DNA of 64,000 nucleotides from Pseudooceanicola antarcticus (GTDB lineage Bacteria; Pseudomonadota; Alphaproteobacteria; Rhodobacterales; Rhodobacteraceae), in the NCBI RefSeq assembly GCF_900215355.1, contig NZ_OBEA01000009.1, positions 62,001 through 126,000 on the forward strand, read 5' to 3'. Positions 1 to 8,852 of this stretch are shown here, in pieces. Positions within the stretch are counted from its first letter, which is position 1. Every line of letters begins with the position of its first letter. Below the pieces are notes generated by a model, which saw nothing but the letters and a program-made list of their open reading frames with translations, was not told where the DNA came from and made no database searches. Position numbers and translations under genes: made by a program.

Positions 1-210
1 CTTTGCGTCGAAAGGCAATTCCTCTCGCCCCTGAGGCAGCGAGGCGCCGCCATGGGTCCGGGTCACCGTCTTGCGGCTCTCCAGCTCCGCGATATCGCGC
101 CGGATCGTCGCCAGCGAGGCATCCAGAAGCTTCGACAGCTCCTGCGCGCTGACGGTCCCACGCCGCGCGAGCTCTGCCAGAATCCTGTCGTGTCGCTCTG
201 CACGGATCAT
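1..210 (-). CDS. DeoR-family transcriptional regulator, N-terminal part (runs off left edge)
   Basis: Reading leftward from the ATG at 208-210 gives 70 residues with no stop before the edge. They begin MIRAERHDRILAELARRG, followed by SAQELSKLLDASLATIRRDI and a TRTHGGA segment. This is the usual N-terminal winged helix-turn-helix of DeoR/GlpR-type repressors, which sense sugar phosphates through a C-terminal domain that is not in the window. The gene was shorter than usual ORF cut-offs because only its start is present. The target operon cannot be named from this fragment. The family assignment is firm; the ligand is unknown. Confidence 0.85.
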   Translation of the reverse strand, partial: MIRAERHDRILAELARRGTVSAQELSKLLDASLATIRRDIAELESRKTVTRTHGGASLPQGREELPFDAK

Positions 211-514
211 ACCGATATCCCTATGGAAACCCTGAAGAAGCCTAGATCCATATGCGCGCAGGCGGCAAGCACGCCGCGCAGGCAGAGCACAAAAAGGAAA
301 AAGAGCACGCAGGGCCATAGATAGGTTCGATCGACCCCCGGTAGTCACCGGCACAATCCAGAAAACCCAAGACACCAGCCAAGGGCGCATGCCCCGCGCC
401 AAGCTCCTTCTGATCGGCAGCGCCTGTGCCTCAAGGCCGGAAATTAGCGCCACCGGGGCCTTTGCGACCTCTGCTCGCATGAATATATCTAAGGGGAGAT
501 CAGGAGGGCTGACC
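211..514. other. Intergenic stretch, no gene seen
   Basis: About 300 bases separate the divergent DeoR-type gene and the thioredoxin gene. A weak open frame exists on the plus strand, but it starts inside the DeoR gene and has no family resemblance. The stretch should hold the two divergent promoters. No clear operator dyad or small gene was seen. Confidence 0.4.
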
Positions 515-943
515 ATGGCCGGATTGAAATTGACATGCCTGGACTGCGGCCAGGTGAACCGCGTCCCGGCAGAGCGCCTGTCGGCAGATCCGAAATGCGG
601 CACCTGCGGGGCCAGGCTGACCGGCACCAAGGTGTCCGAGGTGGACCCCGCGATCCTGCAGAAGGCCGCGCGCAACGATGACATTCCGCTGGTCGTGGAC
701 TTCTGGGCGCCCTGGTGCGGCCCCTGCAGGATGATGGCGCCCGAATTCGCCCGCGCCGCGACGCAGCTCAACGGCCAGGCGCGCCTGGTGAAGCTGAATA
801 CCCAGGACCATCAGGCCGCCGGGGCGAAATACGGCATCCGGGGCATCCCGACGATGGTCGCTTTCGCCGGGGGCAAGGAACGCCGCCGCCAGTCCGGTGC
901 GCAACGCAGCACCGATATCGTGAACTGGGCAAAGGCCGTCTGA
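515..943 (+). CDS. trxC: Thioredoxin 2 (zinc-ribbon thioredoxin TrxC)
   Basis: The product is a 142-residue cytoplasmic disulfide reductase. The N-terminus carries a zinc ribbon (CLDC near residue 9 and CGTC near residue 30), which distinguishes TrxC from TrxA. The thioredoxin fold follows, with the active site WAPWCGPCR and the cis-proline segment GIPTM. The ATG at 515 was chosen because it is preceded by an AGGAGG ribosome site at 502-507 and gives the canonical TrxC N-terminus; the longer upstream frame has no homology. It stands alone between the DeoR-type gene and the Lrp-type gene. Known TrxC proteins act in oxidative stress, but no regulatory site is visible here. Confidence 0.93.
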   Translation: MAGLKLTCLDCGQVNRVPAERLSADPKCGTCGARLTGTKVSEVDPAILQKAARNDDIPLVVDFWAPWCGPCRMMAPEFARAATQLNGQARLVKLNTQDHQAAGAKYGIRGIPTMVAFAGGKERRRQSGAQRSTDIVNWAKAV

Positions 944-1122
944 ACGCTCGGGGCACAGGCCGCGGGCACCTTGTCATCGCGGAGGCCCACAGCTTTCCCG
1001 TTCCGGCAAGCAGAGACAGCTCCCAGCGGCCCTGCCCGCCAGCCTTGGCGAAAGCCTCTACGCGCTGAAAACACCTGGTTCGCCAAAGAGGCTCTCTGGT
1101 ATCCAGCCAGGCAGCAGGCGGC

Positions 1123-1602
1123 TCAACTGCCGGAAACGGACGAGATCGGCAGCTTGCTCGACGCCTTCATCTCTTTCAGCGAGAGGTTGGAGCGGATGCT
1201 CGTCACGCCGGGCAGCCGCCTCAGCGTGCTGTCGACGAAGACACTGTAGTCGTCGAGATCCTTCGCCACCACGATCAGCAGGAAGTCGTCCGCCCCGGTC
1301 GTATTGTGGCAGGCAAGGATGTTCGGCGTGGTTTCCACGATGCGCTGGAACTCGGCGGTGGCCGCCTGGTCATGCTCGGAGCAGCGCAGCTGGACGAAGG
1401 CCATCACGCCCAGCCCCAGTTTCCGGCGGTTCAGATTGGCCTGGTAGCCTTCGATGATGCCGCTTTCCTCGAGCCGCTTCAGCCTCCGCCAGCAGGGCGT
1501 TTCGCTCATCCCGATGCGTTCGGCGAGCCTGGCATTGGTCATACGGCCGTCCTCCTGCAGCAGGGTCAGAAGTTGGGAGTTGATGCCGTCGATCTCGGGC
1601 AT
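1123..1602 (-). CDS. Lrp/AsnC-family transcriptional regulator
   Basis: A 159-residue regulator. An N-terminal winged helix (SQLLTLLQEDGRMTNARLAE, then SETPCWRRLKRLEESGII) is followed by an AsnC/RAM ligand domain ending in LPGVTSIRSNLSLKEMK. The start at 1602 is preceded by GGAAGG and matches the family length; a longer frame upstream has no such site. It is transcribed away from the alcohol dehydrogenase/aminotransferase genes that begin 144 bp away. Lrp-type proteins commonly sense an amino acid and control the divergent neighbour, so control of the amino-acid-related operon at 1746-4110 is the natural inference. Confidence 0.9.
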   Translation of the reverse strand: MPEIDGINSQLLTLLQEDGRMTNARLAERIGMSETPCWRRLKRLEESGIIEGYQANLNRRKLGLGVMAFVQLRCSEHDQAATAEFQRIVETTPNILACHNTTGADDFLLIVVAKDLDDYSVFVDSTLRRLPGVTSIRSNLSLKEMKASSKLPISSVSGS

Positions 1603-1745
1603 GGGGTAGATTCCTTCCGTAGACGTGGCAAGTATAGCAGATGCTGCCTCACAACCCCGCTCCGAAGAGGAAAAATGGCAATAGCATTTCACGTGCCGGG
1701 CGGTAATCTGCCCTTCCCAACCATCCCAGGCTGAAAGTCCCTGCC

Positions 1746-2783
1746 ATGAAAGCCGTCCTTTTCGAGAAATTCCAGGAAGCCCCGAAGCTCACGACCGTGG
1801 CCGATCCGACGCCAGAGCCGCATGGCGTGGTGCTCAGGGTGGCCGCGACCGGTGTCTGCCGCAGCGACTGGCACGGCTGGATGGGGCATGACAGCGACGT
1901 CGAGCTGCCGCATGTGCCGGGGCATGAGCTGGCGGGCGTGGTCGAGGCCGTGGGCCGGGACGTGAGGCACTGGAAGCCCGGCGACAAGGTGACGGTGCCC
2001 TTCATCTGCGGCTGCGGCAGCTGCTCGGAGTGCCACTCCGGCAACCAGCAGGTCTGCCTGCACCAGGAACAACCGGGCTTTACCCACTGGGGCTCCTTTG
2101 CGGAATACGTGCCGATCCACCAGGCCGACCTCAATCTGGTGGCGCTGCCGGAAACGATGGACTTTGCCACGGCCGCCAGCCTCGGGTGCCGTTTCGCCAC
2201 CTCGTTCCGGGCCGTCATCGACCAGGGCAAGGTCAGCGCCGGCCAATGGGTGGCGGTGCATGGCTGCGGCGGTGTCGGCCTCTCGGCGGTGATGATCGCG
2301 GCGGCGGCCGGGGCAAACGTGATCGGCGTGGACCTCGATCCGGCCAAGCTGGCCCTGGCAAAGGCGCTTGGCGCCGTGGCGGTCCTAGACGGAATGAATG
2401 CCGACGTGCCTGCCGCCATTCGGGAGATCACCAAGGGTGGCGCGCATGTCTCGCTGGACGCACTGGGGCATCCGGTCACCATGACGAATTCGATCCTCTG
2501 CCTGCGGCCGCGCGGCAAGCACGTGCAGGTGGGGTTGATGCTGGGAGAGCACGCGGCCCCCGCGATCCCCATGCCGAAGATCGTCGGACAGGAGATCGAG
2601 CTGCTCGGCTCGCACGGGATGCAGGCGCATCGCTACGGCGCGATGTTGGACATGGTTGCAAGCGGGCGGCTCGATCCGGCGCGCCTGGTGGGGCAGCAGA
2701 TCAGCCTTGCCGAGGCCCCGCAGGCGCTGATGGAGATGGACAAGTTCCGATCCGTCGGCGCCACCGTCATCACCCGGTTCTGA
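1746..2783 (+). CDS. Zinc-dependent alcohol dehydrogenase (MDR superfamily)
   Basis: A 345-residue medium-chain dehydrogenase. Catalytic zinc ligands are seen in [10 protein letters not shown] and PGHELAG. The structural zinc site is the four-cysteine run [17 protein letters not shown]. The nucleotide-binding motif is [10 protein letters not shown], followed by an acidic GVDLD end of strand two, which favours NAD. It should oxidise an alcohol or reduce an aldehyde; the substrate is not evident. The gene is followed after 3 bp by a tiny ORF and then by an aminotransferase. This arrangement, next to an Lrp-type regulator, suggests an Ehrlich-type amino acid degradation step (aminotransfer, then alcohol/aldehyde conversion). 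That role is inference. Confidence 0.92.
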   Translation: MKAVLFEKFQEAPKLTTVADPTPEPHGVVLRVAATGVCRSDWHGWMGHDSDVELPHVPGHELAGVVEAVGRDVRHWKPGDKVTVPFICGCGSCSECHSGNQQVCLHQEQPGFTHWGSFAEYVPIHQADLNLVALPETMDFATAASLGCRFATSFRAVIDQGKVSAGQWVAVHGCGGVGLSAVMIAAAAGANVIGVDLDPAKLALAKALGAVAVLDGMNADVPAAIREITKGGAHVSLDALGHPVTMTNSILCLRPRGKHVQVGLMLGEHAAPAIPMPKIVGQEIELLGSHGMQAHRYGAMLDMVASGRLDPARLVGQQISLAEAPQALMEMDKFRSVGATVITRF

Positions 2784-2786
2784 GCC

Positions 2787-2927
2787 ATGAAGACCATCGC
2801 ACCGACCCGCGGCGGCACCGTGGCCTCCGCCCGCCTCGGCGGGCCGATTGGCCGGGGTTTTGCCCTGGCGCAGATGACCGCCTGCCAGAACCGGGCCGTC
2901 GAGCTTGAAAGGGTGACCGATGTTTGA
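2787..2927 (+). CDS. Possible 46-residue ORF between dehydrogenase and aminotransferase
   Basis: The frame opens at an ATG 3 bp after the dehydrogenase stop and ends 8 bp inside the aminotransferase, so it fills the gap with translational-coupling geometry. The product starts MKTIAPTRGGTVASARLGGP and matches no family I recognise. It could be a real small protein, a remnant of a lost gene, or only spacer sequence that happens to stay open in GC-rich DNA. No strong ribosome site is visible. It is listed because the spacing is tight; the call is weak. Confidence 0.25.
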   Translation: MKTIAPTRGGTVASARLGGPIGRGFALAQMTACQNRAVELERVTDV

Positions 2928-4110
2928 GAAGGCCGACGATTATCCCGTCGATCCGATCATGATCGGCGCAGACCTCTTTGCGCAGGACCCCCGCCGGGAC
3001 AAGCTGAACCTGACCGTCGGGATCTACCAGGATGAACACGGGCGCACGCCGGTGCTCGAGGCCGTGAAACTGGCCGAACAGCGACTGATCGAAACCCAGG
3101 CCAGCAAGTCCTACCTCGCCCTGACCGGAGATGCGGACTATTGCCGCCTGTTGGGCCATGAAATCCTTGGGGATGCCTACAATGCGGGCTGGGTGGCCGC
3201 GCAGACGTCGGGCGGCGCGGTCGCGCTGCGTGTCATGGCCGATCTTCTGGCGCAGCTGCCCGAGCCGCCGACGGTCTGGCTGCAAGCCCCGACCTACGGA
3301 AACTACGTTCCGATCCTGACGGCTGCCGGCGCGCGCCATAAAGCGCTGCCCTACTACGAAACGCTGCGCAGCGAACTCACCTTCGAGCAGATGATGGACG
3401 GCTTGCAGGCCGCCCGTCCCGGCGATGTCTTCCTGATGCAGGGCGTGTGCCACAACCCGACAGGCGCGGACATGAGCCAGGACCAGTTCGCGGCGCTTCT
3501 CGACAGGCTTGAAGCGCTTGGGGTCGTGCCCTGGATCGACCTCGCCTACCTCGGCTTCGCGCAGGACTTCGAGGCCGATTGCCTGATGGCCCGCCGCATC
3601 GCGGAGCGCTTTGACGAATGCATTGTCTGCATCACCCTGTCGAAGTCCTTCGGCATCTACCGCGACCGCGCCGGCGCGCTTTTCATCAAGACCCGCGCCA
3701 GCGACCAGGAGCGCATCACCCGCGCCGTCACGGCCATCGTCCGCTCGGGGGCATCGCATGCCCCGGACCATGGCCCGTCGGTGGTGCGGACAATCCTGCA
3801 GGATGCGGAGCTGAAGGCGCTCTGGCTGCGCGAACTCGAGCAGATGCGCCAGCGCGTCGCGCGCATGCGCGAGCGGATCGTGGTGACAGAGCAAGAGATG
3901 TTCGGCACCGACCGGCTTGCCTATCTTGGGCGGCAGGTGGGGATGTTCTCGCTTCTGCCGCTGAGTGTCGCGCAGGAAGCCGCGCTGACCAGGGATCATG
4001 GCATCCATGTCGTGCAGGGGGGCCGCATAAACGTCGCACGCCTCGGGGACGAAGATGTCCGGTGGCTGGTGGAGGCCGTCTGCCGGATCTTGTCAGACCC
4101 GTCCGGCTGA
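2920..4110 (+). CDS. Aromatic amino acid / aspartate aminotransferase (class I)
   Basis: A 396-residue PLP-dependent fold-type I aminotransferase of the AspC/TyrB branch. Visible signatures are NLTVGIYQDE near the N-terminus, QTSGGAVALR, the HNPTGADMS loop, the WIDLAYLGF segment that holds the cofactor aspartate and tyrosine, and the Schiff-base lysine in TLSKSFGIYRDRAG. The C-terminal GGRINVARL corresponds to the carboxylate-binding arginine region. It transfers amino groups between an aromatic or acidic amino acid and 2-oxoglutarate. It is the last gene of the short operon with the zinc alcohol dehydrogenase. Substrate preference cannot be decided from sequence alone. Confidence 0.9.
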   Translation: MFEKADDYPVDPIMIGADLFAQDPRRDKLNLTVGIYQDEHGRTPVLEAVKLAEQRLIETQASKSYLALTGDADYCRLLGHEILGDAYNAGWVAAQTSGGAVALRVMADLLAQLPEPPTVWLQAPTYGNYVPILTAAGARHKALPYYETLRSELTFEQMMDGLQAARPGDVFLMQGVCHNPTGADMSQDQFAALLDRLEALGVVPWIDLAYLGFAQDFEADCLMARRIAERFDECIVCITLSKSFGIYRDRAGALFIKTRASDQERITRAVTAIVRSGASHAPDHGPSVVRTILQDAELKALWLRELEQMRQRVARMRERIVVTEQEMFGTDRLAYLGRQVGMFSLLPLSVAQEAALTRDHGIHVVQGGRINVARLGDEDVRWLVEAVCRILSDPSG

Positions 4111-4234
4111 CCCCCGCGACTGCCTGTCTGCAGCGCACCCCAGGTCGGCGATGGAAGGCTCTTGGCGAGGCCCGCCAAGGGCCGGGGCGCTGACGACAGG
4201 GGCCAGAGCAGGCAGACGCCTTGCCGCCCCGCGC

Positions 4235-6595
4235 CTAGCGCCTGCCCTGGGGCGCTGGCGCTGCCTTGTTGCCATCGAAAAGTGACCGCCTGATCGTGAC
4301 GTGAACGCCAAAGTTGCCGTCTGCCACCTGCGTGACGCTGAAGTCCGCCGCGATGGACAGCAGGGCGTGGGCGTCGTCCTCGGTCAGGCCATAAACGTCC
4401 ATCAGGAAGCGGCGCCCCTGCCGGAATGCGTTGCGCAATGCGTTGTCGACCGAAGAGCGCGTATAGACGTCGGTCTGCGCGCGGCGCCCGAGGTCACGCA
4501 GGTGGTTTTCAAAACTGAAGCTCTGGATCACCCATTCCTCGGGCGTCTCGATGATCGGCGCGGTGAGACCGCGTATCTGGGGCACCAGGTCTGTTCCCGC
4601 CTTGTGCAGCCTCAGGCGGACCGTTCCCGTCAGGGACATTTCCAGGCCGGTTCCGTTGATCTCGCCATCGCCCTGGCTGAAATGGCCATCCCCGATGGAG
4701 AGCAGGGCGCCCTCGACCGCCACGGGCAGGTAGATCCGGGCCCCCGGCCCGGCGCGCCAGTTGTCCACGTTGCCGCCGAAATACCCCGGCGGAATGGAAT
4801 CCACGATATCGGCCTCGCGCGGCGCAACGCCGACGAAGCCGAAGTGGGGGCGGGCCGGCACCGTGATACCCTCGAGCGTCGCGCGGTGCTGCAACGAGCT
4901 CTGGTCGACGGGGATGCCGGGGTAGTCCATGATCGGGTGCTCGACGCCGAACGGGTCTGTCTGGGGCGTCCACTCGTATTGATAGAGCGCGCGGGCCTCG
5001 TCCGGGCGGGCCAGGTCGACCTCGAAGATCGTCACCGTTTCGTGCCGGGCCGTTCCCTGCAGGGGATCATTGTACTGATATCCCCACCAGGCCGAGGCAT
5101 TGGAGCCGAAGGCCTTGCCCTTGTAGAGCGGGTTTGCCGAGGGACGCGGCGCGATCTCCAGTATCTCAACCTCCAGCACGTCGCCTGGCTGGGCACCTGT
5201 CACATGGATCGGCCCGGTGCAGATATGAACGCCGAAGCCCTCGCCCGCACCGCGCCCGAAGACCGAGGCGTCCATCGGCCCGGCCCCGCGCCGGTCCACC
5301 CCCTTGCCGTCACGCGTCCAGCGAAAGATGCTTTCCGCACCGGGGTCGCCTTCGATGAAACGGGCATAATCGTCGCCGCCATGCTGCGTCAGCGTCTCGA
5401 CCCGGACGACCGAGCCGGAGGGAACGTAGAGAACCGGCAGTATGGAGCGGCTGATGTGCCCCCAATGCACCGTGTCGGCGCGGGCCGGCAGTATGAAATC
5501 AGCCGAGATGCCGTCGCCGGGTGTCGGTTCGGGAAGGCCCGCCGCGGGATCGGCAGGTTTCGGGCCCGGCGGTCGCGCCCGGACGCCCGCAGCCAGATCC
5601 GCCGCAACGCCCGGACTGCCTCGGAAGGCATAGGGCAGCGGCGCATGGCGGTTGTCCTCTCGCATTTCACTGGGCGAGATGCCGAAGGCCTCCCGGAACG
5701 AACGGCTGAAATGCGAGGCGCTGGCGAAGCCCCAACGATGCGCGATCTGGGAAATCCCCACGGAATCCTGGCTCATGTCGAGCAGATCGGCCCGGCTGCG
5801 CGCCAGGCGCTTCTGGCGCACGTAGCGCGAGAAACTGTCGCCGCGCAGCTCGAAAAGGCGCTGGACGTATCGCGGCGAAAGCCCTGCCAGCGCGGCAACA
5901 TCGCTCAGGGACAGGTCCGGCATCATCAGTCGCGTGTCGATCGAGGCGGCGACGCGCTGGAAGTGCGCCACCTGGACCGAGGTCATCGCCGCATCGTCAA
6001 ACTCCGCCTCGCGTGCGATGGCGCTGCAAACCACATCGAGCAGTGCGCCCTCTCCCGCGGCCAGGTCCTGCGGGGTCAGCGTGTCGAACTGCGCGCCGAG
6101 GACGGTCAGCATCGACCGCGCCATGTCGGAGGGGATCGAACTGCCAAGCACCAGCGGCCGGTTCGGCCTTTGTCGGCCCAGTCGGGCGGAGACGGCATCA
6201 TGAGGGATTTCAAGCAGGATCGCCTTGGCGTCTCCTGACCATTGCAGACGCCAGTCGCTGCCCTGGTCGAGCACGGCAATGTCATTCTGGGCGAAATACT
6301 GCAGGTGGCCGTCCATCGACACCTCGCCCCGGCTGCGCAGCGTCAGCACCACCAGCAGCGGCGAGGGCCGTGCGCGGGACAGGGCAGGAGAGATCTCCTG
6401 CGGTGGCGCCACGAGGCGCCCCAGGCGCACTCCGCTGGCAAGCGGCAGCACGCTCAGCGTGCCGTTGAGCATTGTCTGTGCGTCGGACTGGCCGGTCAGC
6501 CCGAGGTCGGCAAGCGCCGCGCTCCAGCTGTCCGCGCGCGATGCCTCTGGCAACGTGGAAAGATTCAGATGAGCCGGTCCTTGCGTCATGTCCAT
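4235..6595 (-). CDS. AraC-type regulator fused to an acetamidase/formamidase domain
   Basis: One uninterrupted 786-residue frame holds two normally separate proteins. Residues 1-200 resemble the sensor half of FeaR-like AraC regulators. Residues 212-312 are a complete AraC/XylS double helix-turn-helix (LSLSDVAALAGLSPRYVQRL and SQIAHRWGFASASHFSRSFR). A proline/alanine-rich linker follows, and residues from about 366 to the end are a full FmdA/AmdA acetamidase-formamidase domain (SADFILPARADTVHWGH, TDPFGVEHPIMDYPGIPVD, SIPPGYFGGNVDNW). The domain is clearly paralogous to the enzyme encoded divergently at 6934. I infer a regulator that senses or processes its amide ligand with an enzyme-derived domain and controls the neighbour. 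Catalytic competence of the domain is unknown. Confidence 0.9.
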   Translation of the reverse strand: MDMTQGPAHLNLSTLPEASRADSWSAALADLGLTGQSDAQTMLNGTLSVLPLASGVRLGRLVAPPQEISPALSRARPSPLLVVLTLRSRGEVSMDGHLQYFAQNDIAVLDQGSDWRLQWSGDAKAILLEIPHDAVSARLGRQRPNRPLVLGSSIPSDMARSMLTVLGAQFDTLTPQDLAAGEGALLDVVCSAIAREAEFDDAAMTSVQVAHFQRVAASIDTRLMMPDLSLSDVAALAGLSPRYVQRLFELRGDSFSRYVRQKRLARSRADLLDMSQDSVGISQIAHRWGFASASHFSRSFREAFGISPSEMREDNRHAPLPYAFRGSPGVAADLAAGVRARPPGPKPADPAAGLPEPTPGDGISADFILPARADTVHWGHISRSILPVLYVPSGSVVRVETLTQHGGDDYARFIEGDPGAESIFRWTRDGKGVDRRGAGPMDASVFGRGAGEGFGVHICTGPIHVTGAQPGDVLEVEILEIAPRPSANPLYKGKAFGSNASAWWGYQYNDPLQGTARHETVTIFEVDLARPDEARALYQYEWTPQTDPFGVEHPIMDYPGIPVDQSSLQHRATLEGITVPARPHFGFVGVAPREADIVDSIPPGYFGGNVDNWRAGPGARIYLPVAVEGALLSIGDGHFSQGDGEINGTGLEMSLTGTVRLRLHKAGTDLVPQIRGLTAPIIETPEEWVIQSFSFENHLRDLGRRAQTDVYTRSSVDNALRNAFRQGRRFLMDVYGLTEDDAHALLSIAADFSVTQVADGNFGVHVTIRRSLFDGNKAAPAPQGRR

Positions 6596-6933
6596 CCCCA
6601 GACAAGCTTAGCCTGCGACGGGAGGCCTCCCGCCGCGAATTCGGGTCTTCGCCGTGACTTTCCGCCATTGTGCCGGATTCTTGTGCGCCTGTGTCGGCGA
6701 GCGCTTTGCAGCATGTGCACAAACTATTGCCCGCATGCGCAGTCGCCGGCGGAGCGGAGGGATCACCCGCCTCGACCCCATCCCTCAACCCTCTCATTCC
6801 AAAGGATTTCTCGTCCTTTGGAAAGCCGATCTGGGCGCAACGCCCTCCTGGCGCGGCAAAGCTTGCCCCAATGCAGCCGCTGAACCCAACTGGGTGCGCC
6901 GGCACCAGAAACAAATCAACAGGAGAGACGATC
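6596..6933. promoter_or_regulatory. Divergent control region with a 27-bp dyad
   Basis: The 338-bp gap between the AraC-acetamidase fusion and the exported acetamidase has no credible gene. It contains a perfect dyad at 6797-6823: TTCCAAAGGA, seven bases, then TCCTTTGGAA. A second perfect palindrome, CGGGAGGCCTCCCG, lies at 6619-6632, 24 bp upstream of the fusion gene. The first is placed like an operator upstream of the enzyme gene and the second like an autoregulatory or leader structure. Binding by the fused regulator is inference; AraC proteins often use direct repeats, so another factor is possible. Confidence 0.5.
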
Positions 6934-8385
6934 ATGTGTCTTGGAGACGACGTGAATTGCCCCGATTTCGAGGCGCATTTCCAGAAGTTCAAGGAAGAGA
7001 TCAATCCGGGTCGACGCGGTTTTCTTGGCGCCGGCCTGATGGGCGCAGGCGGGATCGCGGCCTTCGGTGCCACGGGCGGGCTGTCGCTGGTGACCCCGGC
7101 GCTGGCAGAGACAAGTGCCAGGAACGGCCCCTCCACGCCGTCCTATCACTACCTTCCCGCCAATTCGGAGACCGTCCATTGGGGCTATTTCAGCAAGACG
7201 CTGAAGCCGCAGGTTGAGGTCGACAGCGGTGACATCGTGACCATCGAGACGTTGACGCACCACGCGGGCGACGACATGGAGCGCATGGTTCAGGGCGACG
7301 AGGGCGCAGAGAGTGTCTATCTCTGGACCAAGGACAAGAAGGGCGTCGACCGCCGTGGCGCGGGGTCGACCGACCCTTCCGTCTACAAGATCGGTTCCGG
7401 CGACGGGAAGGGCGTGCATATCCTGACCGGCCCTGTCTATGTGCGCGGCGCCGAGCCCGGCGACGTTCTGGAGGTCCGCATCCTCGACTGTGCCCCGCGG
7501 CCCTGCGCCAACCCGGAATTCACCGGCCGGAGCTTCGGCTCCAACGCGGCGGCGGCCTGGGGCTACCACTACAATGACATGCTCAATAACGCGAAGCGCG
7601 AGGTCATCACGATCTACGAGGTCGATGCGACGGGCCACAAGAGCTGGGCAGAGGCTGTCTACAACTTCAAGTGGGTGCCGCAGACCGACCCGTTCGGCGT
7701 GACCCACAAGACCATCGACTATCCGGGTGTGCCGGTCGACCACTCCCTGACCTCCCGGAACTTCGACGTGCTGAAGGGGATCCGCATCCCGATCCGGCCC
7801 CACTTCGGCACGCTCGGCGTGGCGCCGGCCGAGGCCGATTTCGTCGACTCCGTCCCCCCAAGCTATACAGGCGGCAACGTGGACAACTGGCGGATCGGCA
7901 AGGGTGCGACCATGTACTACCCGGTGTCCGTGGACGGCGCGCTGCTCTCGGTCGGCGACCCCCATGCGTCGCAGGGCGACAGCGAACTTTGCGGCACGGC
8001 CATCGAATGTTCGCTCACCGGCACCTTCCAGCTGATCCTGCACAAGAAGGCAGACCTTGGCGGCACGCCGCTGGAGGAGATGGATCACCCGATGCTCGAG
8101 ACCCAGACAGAATGGCTGGTGCACGGCTTCTCGGTGCCGAACTACCTGGACGACCTCGGCCCGACCGCCCAGTCGGACATCTACGGCAAATCCTCCATCG
8201 ACGGCGCGATGCGGGACGCCTTCCGGAAGATGCGCAAGTTCCTGATGACCACCAAGGGCCTGACCGAGGACGAGGCGCATTCGCTGATGTCGGTTGGTGT
8301 CGACTTCGGGATCACCCAGGTCGTCGACGGGAACTGGGGCGTCCATGCGATCGTGAAGAAGGACCTCTTCTCCGGCCGCGCCTAG
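6934..8385 (+). CDS. Tat-exported acetamidase/formamidase family hydrolase
   Basis: A 483-residue amide hydrolase of the FmdA/AmdA family. The N-terminus has a twin-arginine signal (NPGRRGFLGAGLMGAGG) ending in PALAETS near residue 60, so the enzyme should be folded in the cytoplasm and exported to the periplasm, which is unusual for acetamidases. Family blocks are SETVHWGYFSKTL, TDPFGVTHKTIDYPGVPVD, SVPPSYTGGNVDNW and GDPHASQGDSELCGTAIE. The ATG at 6934 follows AGGAGAG and gives the Tat signal; longer frames add unrelated residues. It would release ammonia and a carboxylate from a short amide. It is divergent from a regulator carrying a paralogous domain. Confidence 0.92.
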   Translation: MCLGDDVNCPDFEAHFQKFKEEINPGRRGFLGAGLMGAGGIAAFGATGGLSLVTPALAETSARNGPSTPSYHYLPANSETVHWGYFSKTLKPQVEVDSGDIVTIETLTHHAGDDMERMVQGDEGAESVYLWTKDKKGVDRRGAGSTDPSVYKIGSGDGKGVHILTGPVYVRGAEPGDVLEVRILDCAPRPCANPEFTGRSFGSNAAAAWGYHYNDMLNNAKREVITIYEVDATGHKSWAEAVYNFKWVPQTDPFGVTHKTIDYPGVPVDHSLTSRNFDVLKGIRIPIRPHFGTLGVAPAEADFVDSVPPSYTGGNVDNWRIGKGATMYYPVSVDGALLSVGDPHASQGDSELCGTAIECSLTGTFQLILHKKADLGGTPLEEMDHPMLETQTEWLVHGFSVPNYLDDLGPTAQSDIYGKSSIDGAMRDAFRKMRKFLMTTKGLTEDEAHSLMSVGVDFGITQVVDGNWGVHAIVKKDLFSGRA

Positions 8386-8401
8386 ATCGGCATGGCGAGC
8401 C

Positions 8402-8431
8402 CCCCGCGCGGAGCATCCGTTCCGCGCGGGG
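8402..8431 (+). terminator. GC-rich hairpin after the acetamidase gene
   Basis: An 11-bp perfect stem (CCCCGCGCGGA pairing with TCCGCGCGGGG) begins 17 bp after the acetamidase stop, and a second hairpin (GGCGCCC/GGGCGCC) follows at 8435-8455. Neither is followed by a thymine run, so these are candidate transcript-end structures rather than textbook intrinsic terminators. Confidence 0.45.
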
Positions 8432-8636
8432 ACAGGCGCCCCTTCAGAGGGCGCCCGACATGGCCCAGGAAGCAGACATCACCGATGCAAGTCTGCCGCC
8501 AGTTTTCAGGACAAAGGCACGGCAACACCGGTGCCCCTGCCCTTGCAAATGCACTGAACGGCAAACAGGTTCATGCAAACCGGAAGCGGCCATCAGCTTT
8601 ACACTGAAGCGAAACCATTGATCTATTGGAGAATAA

Positions 8637-8711
8637 TGGTGCCCGGGGGCGGAATCGAACCACCGACACGAGGATTTTCAATCCACTGCTCTACCCCTGA
8701 GCTACCCGGGC
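8637..8711 (-). tRNA. tRNA-Phe (anticodon GAA), CCA encoded
   Basis: The minus strand reads GCCCGGGTAGCTCAGGGGTA and continues to the anticodon loop ATTGAAAAT and a TTCGATT T-loop. The 7-bp acceptor GCCCGGG/CCCGGGC pairs perfectly, followed by discriminator A and an encoded CCA at 8637-8639. Anticodon GAA specifies phenylalanine. It lies just beyond yacG, the usual neighbour in Rhodobacterales. Confidence 0.96.
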
Positions 8712-8852
8712 ACGGGAACGGCATCTGCCGTTGGGTGGAGGCGTTCTAGGCGACAGGCGCGGGAGTGTCCAGAGGGTTTTTCACAAAAAGATCGGCGTCG
8801 TGGCGGCAGCTTGGGACGGCCTGAAAATCTTCCCGCAAATGCCCGGAAAGGC

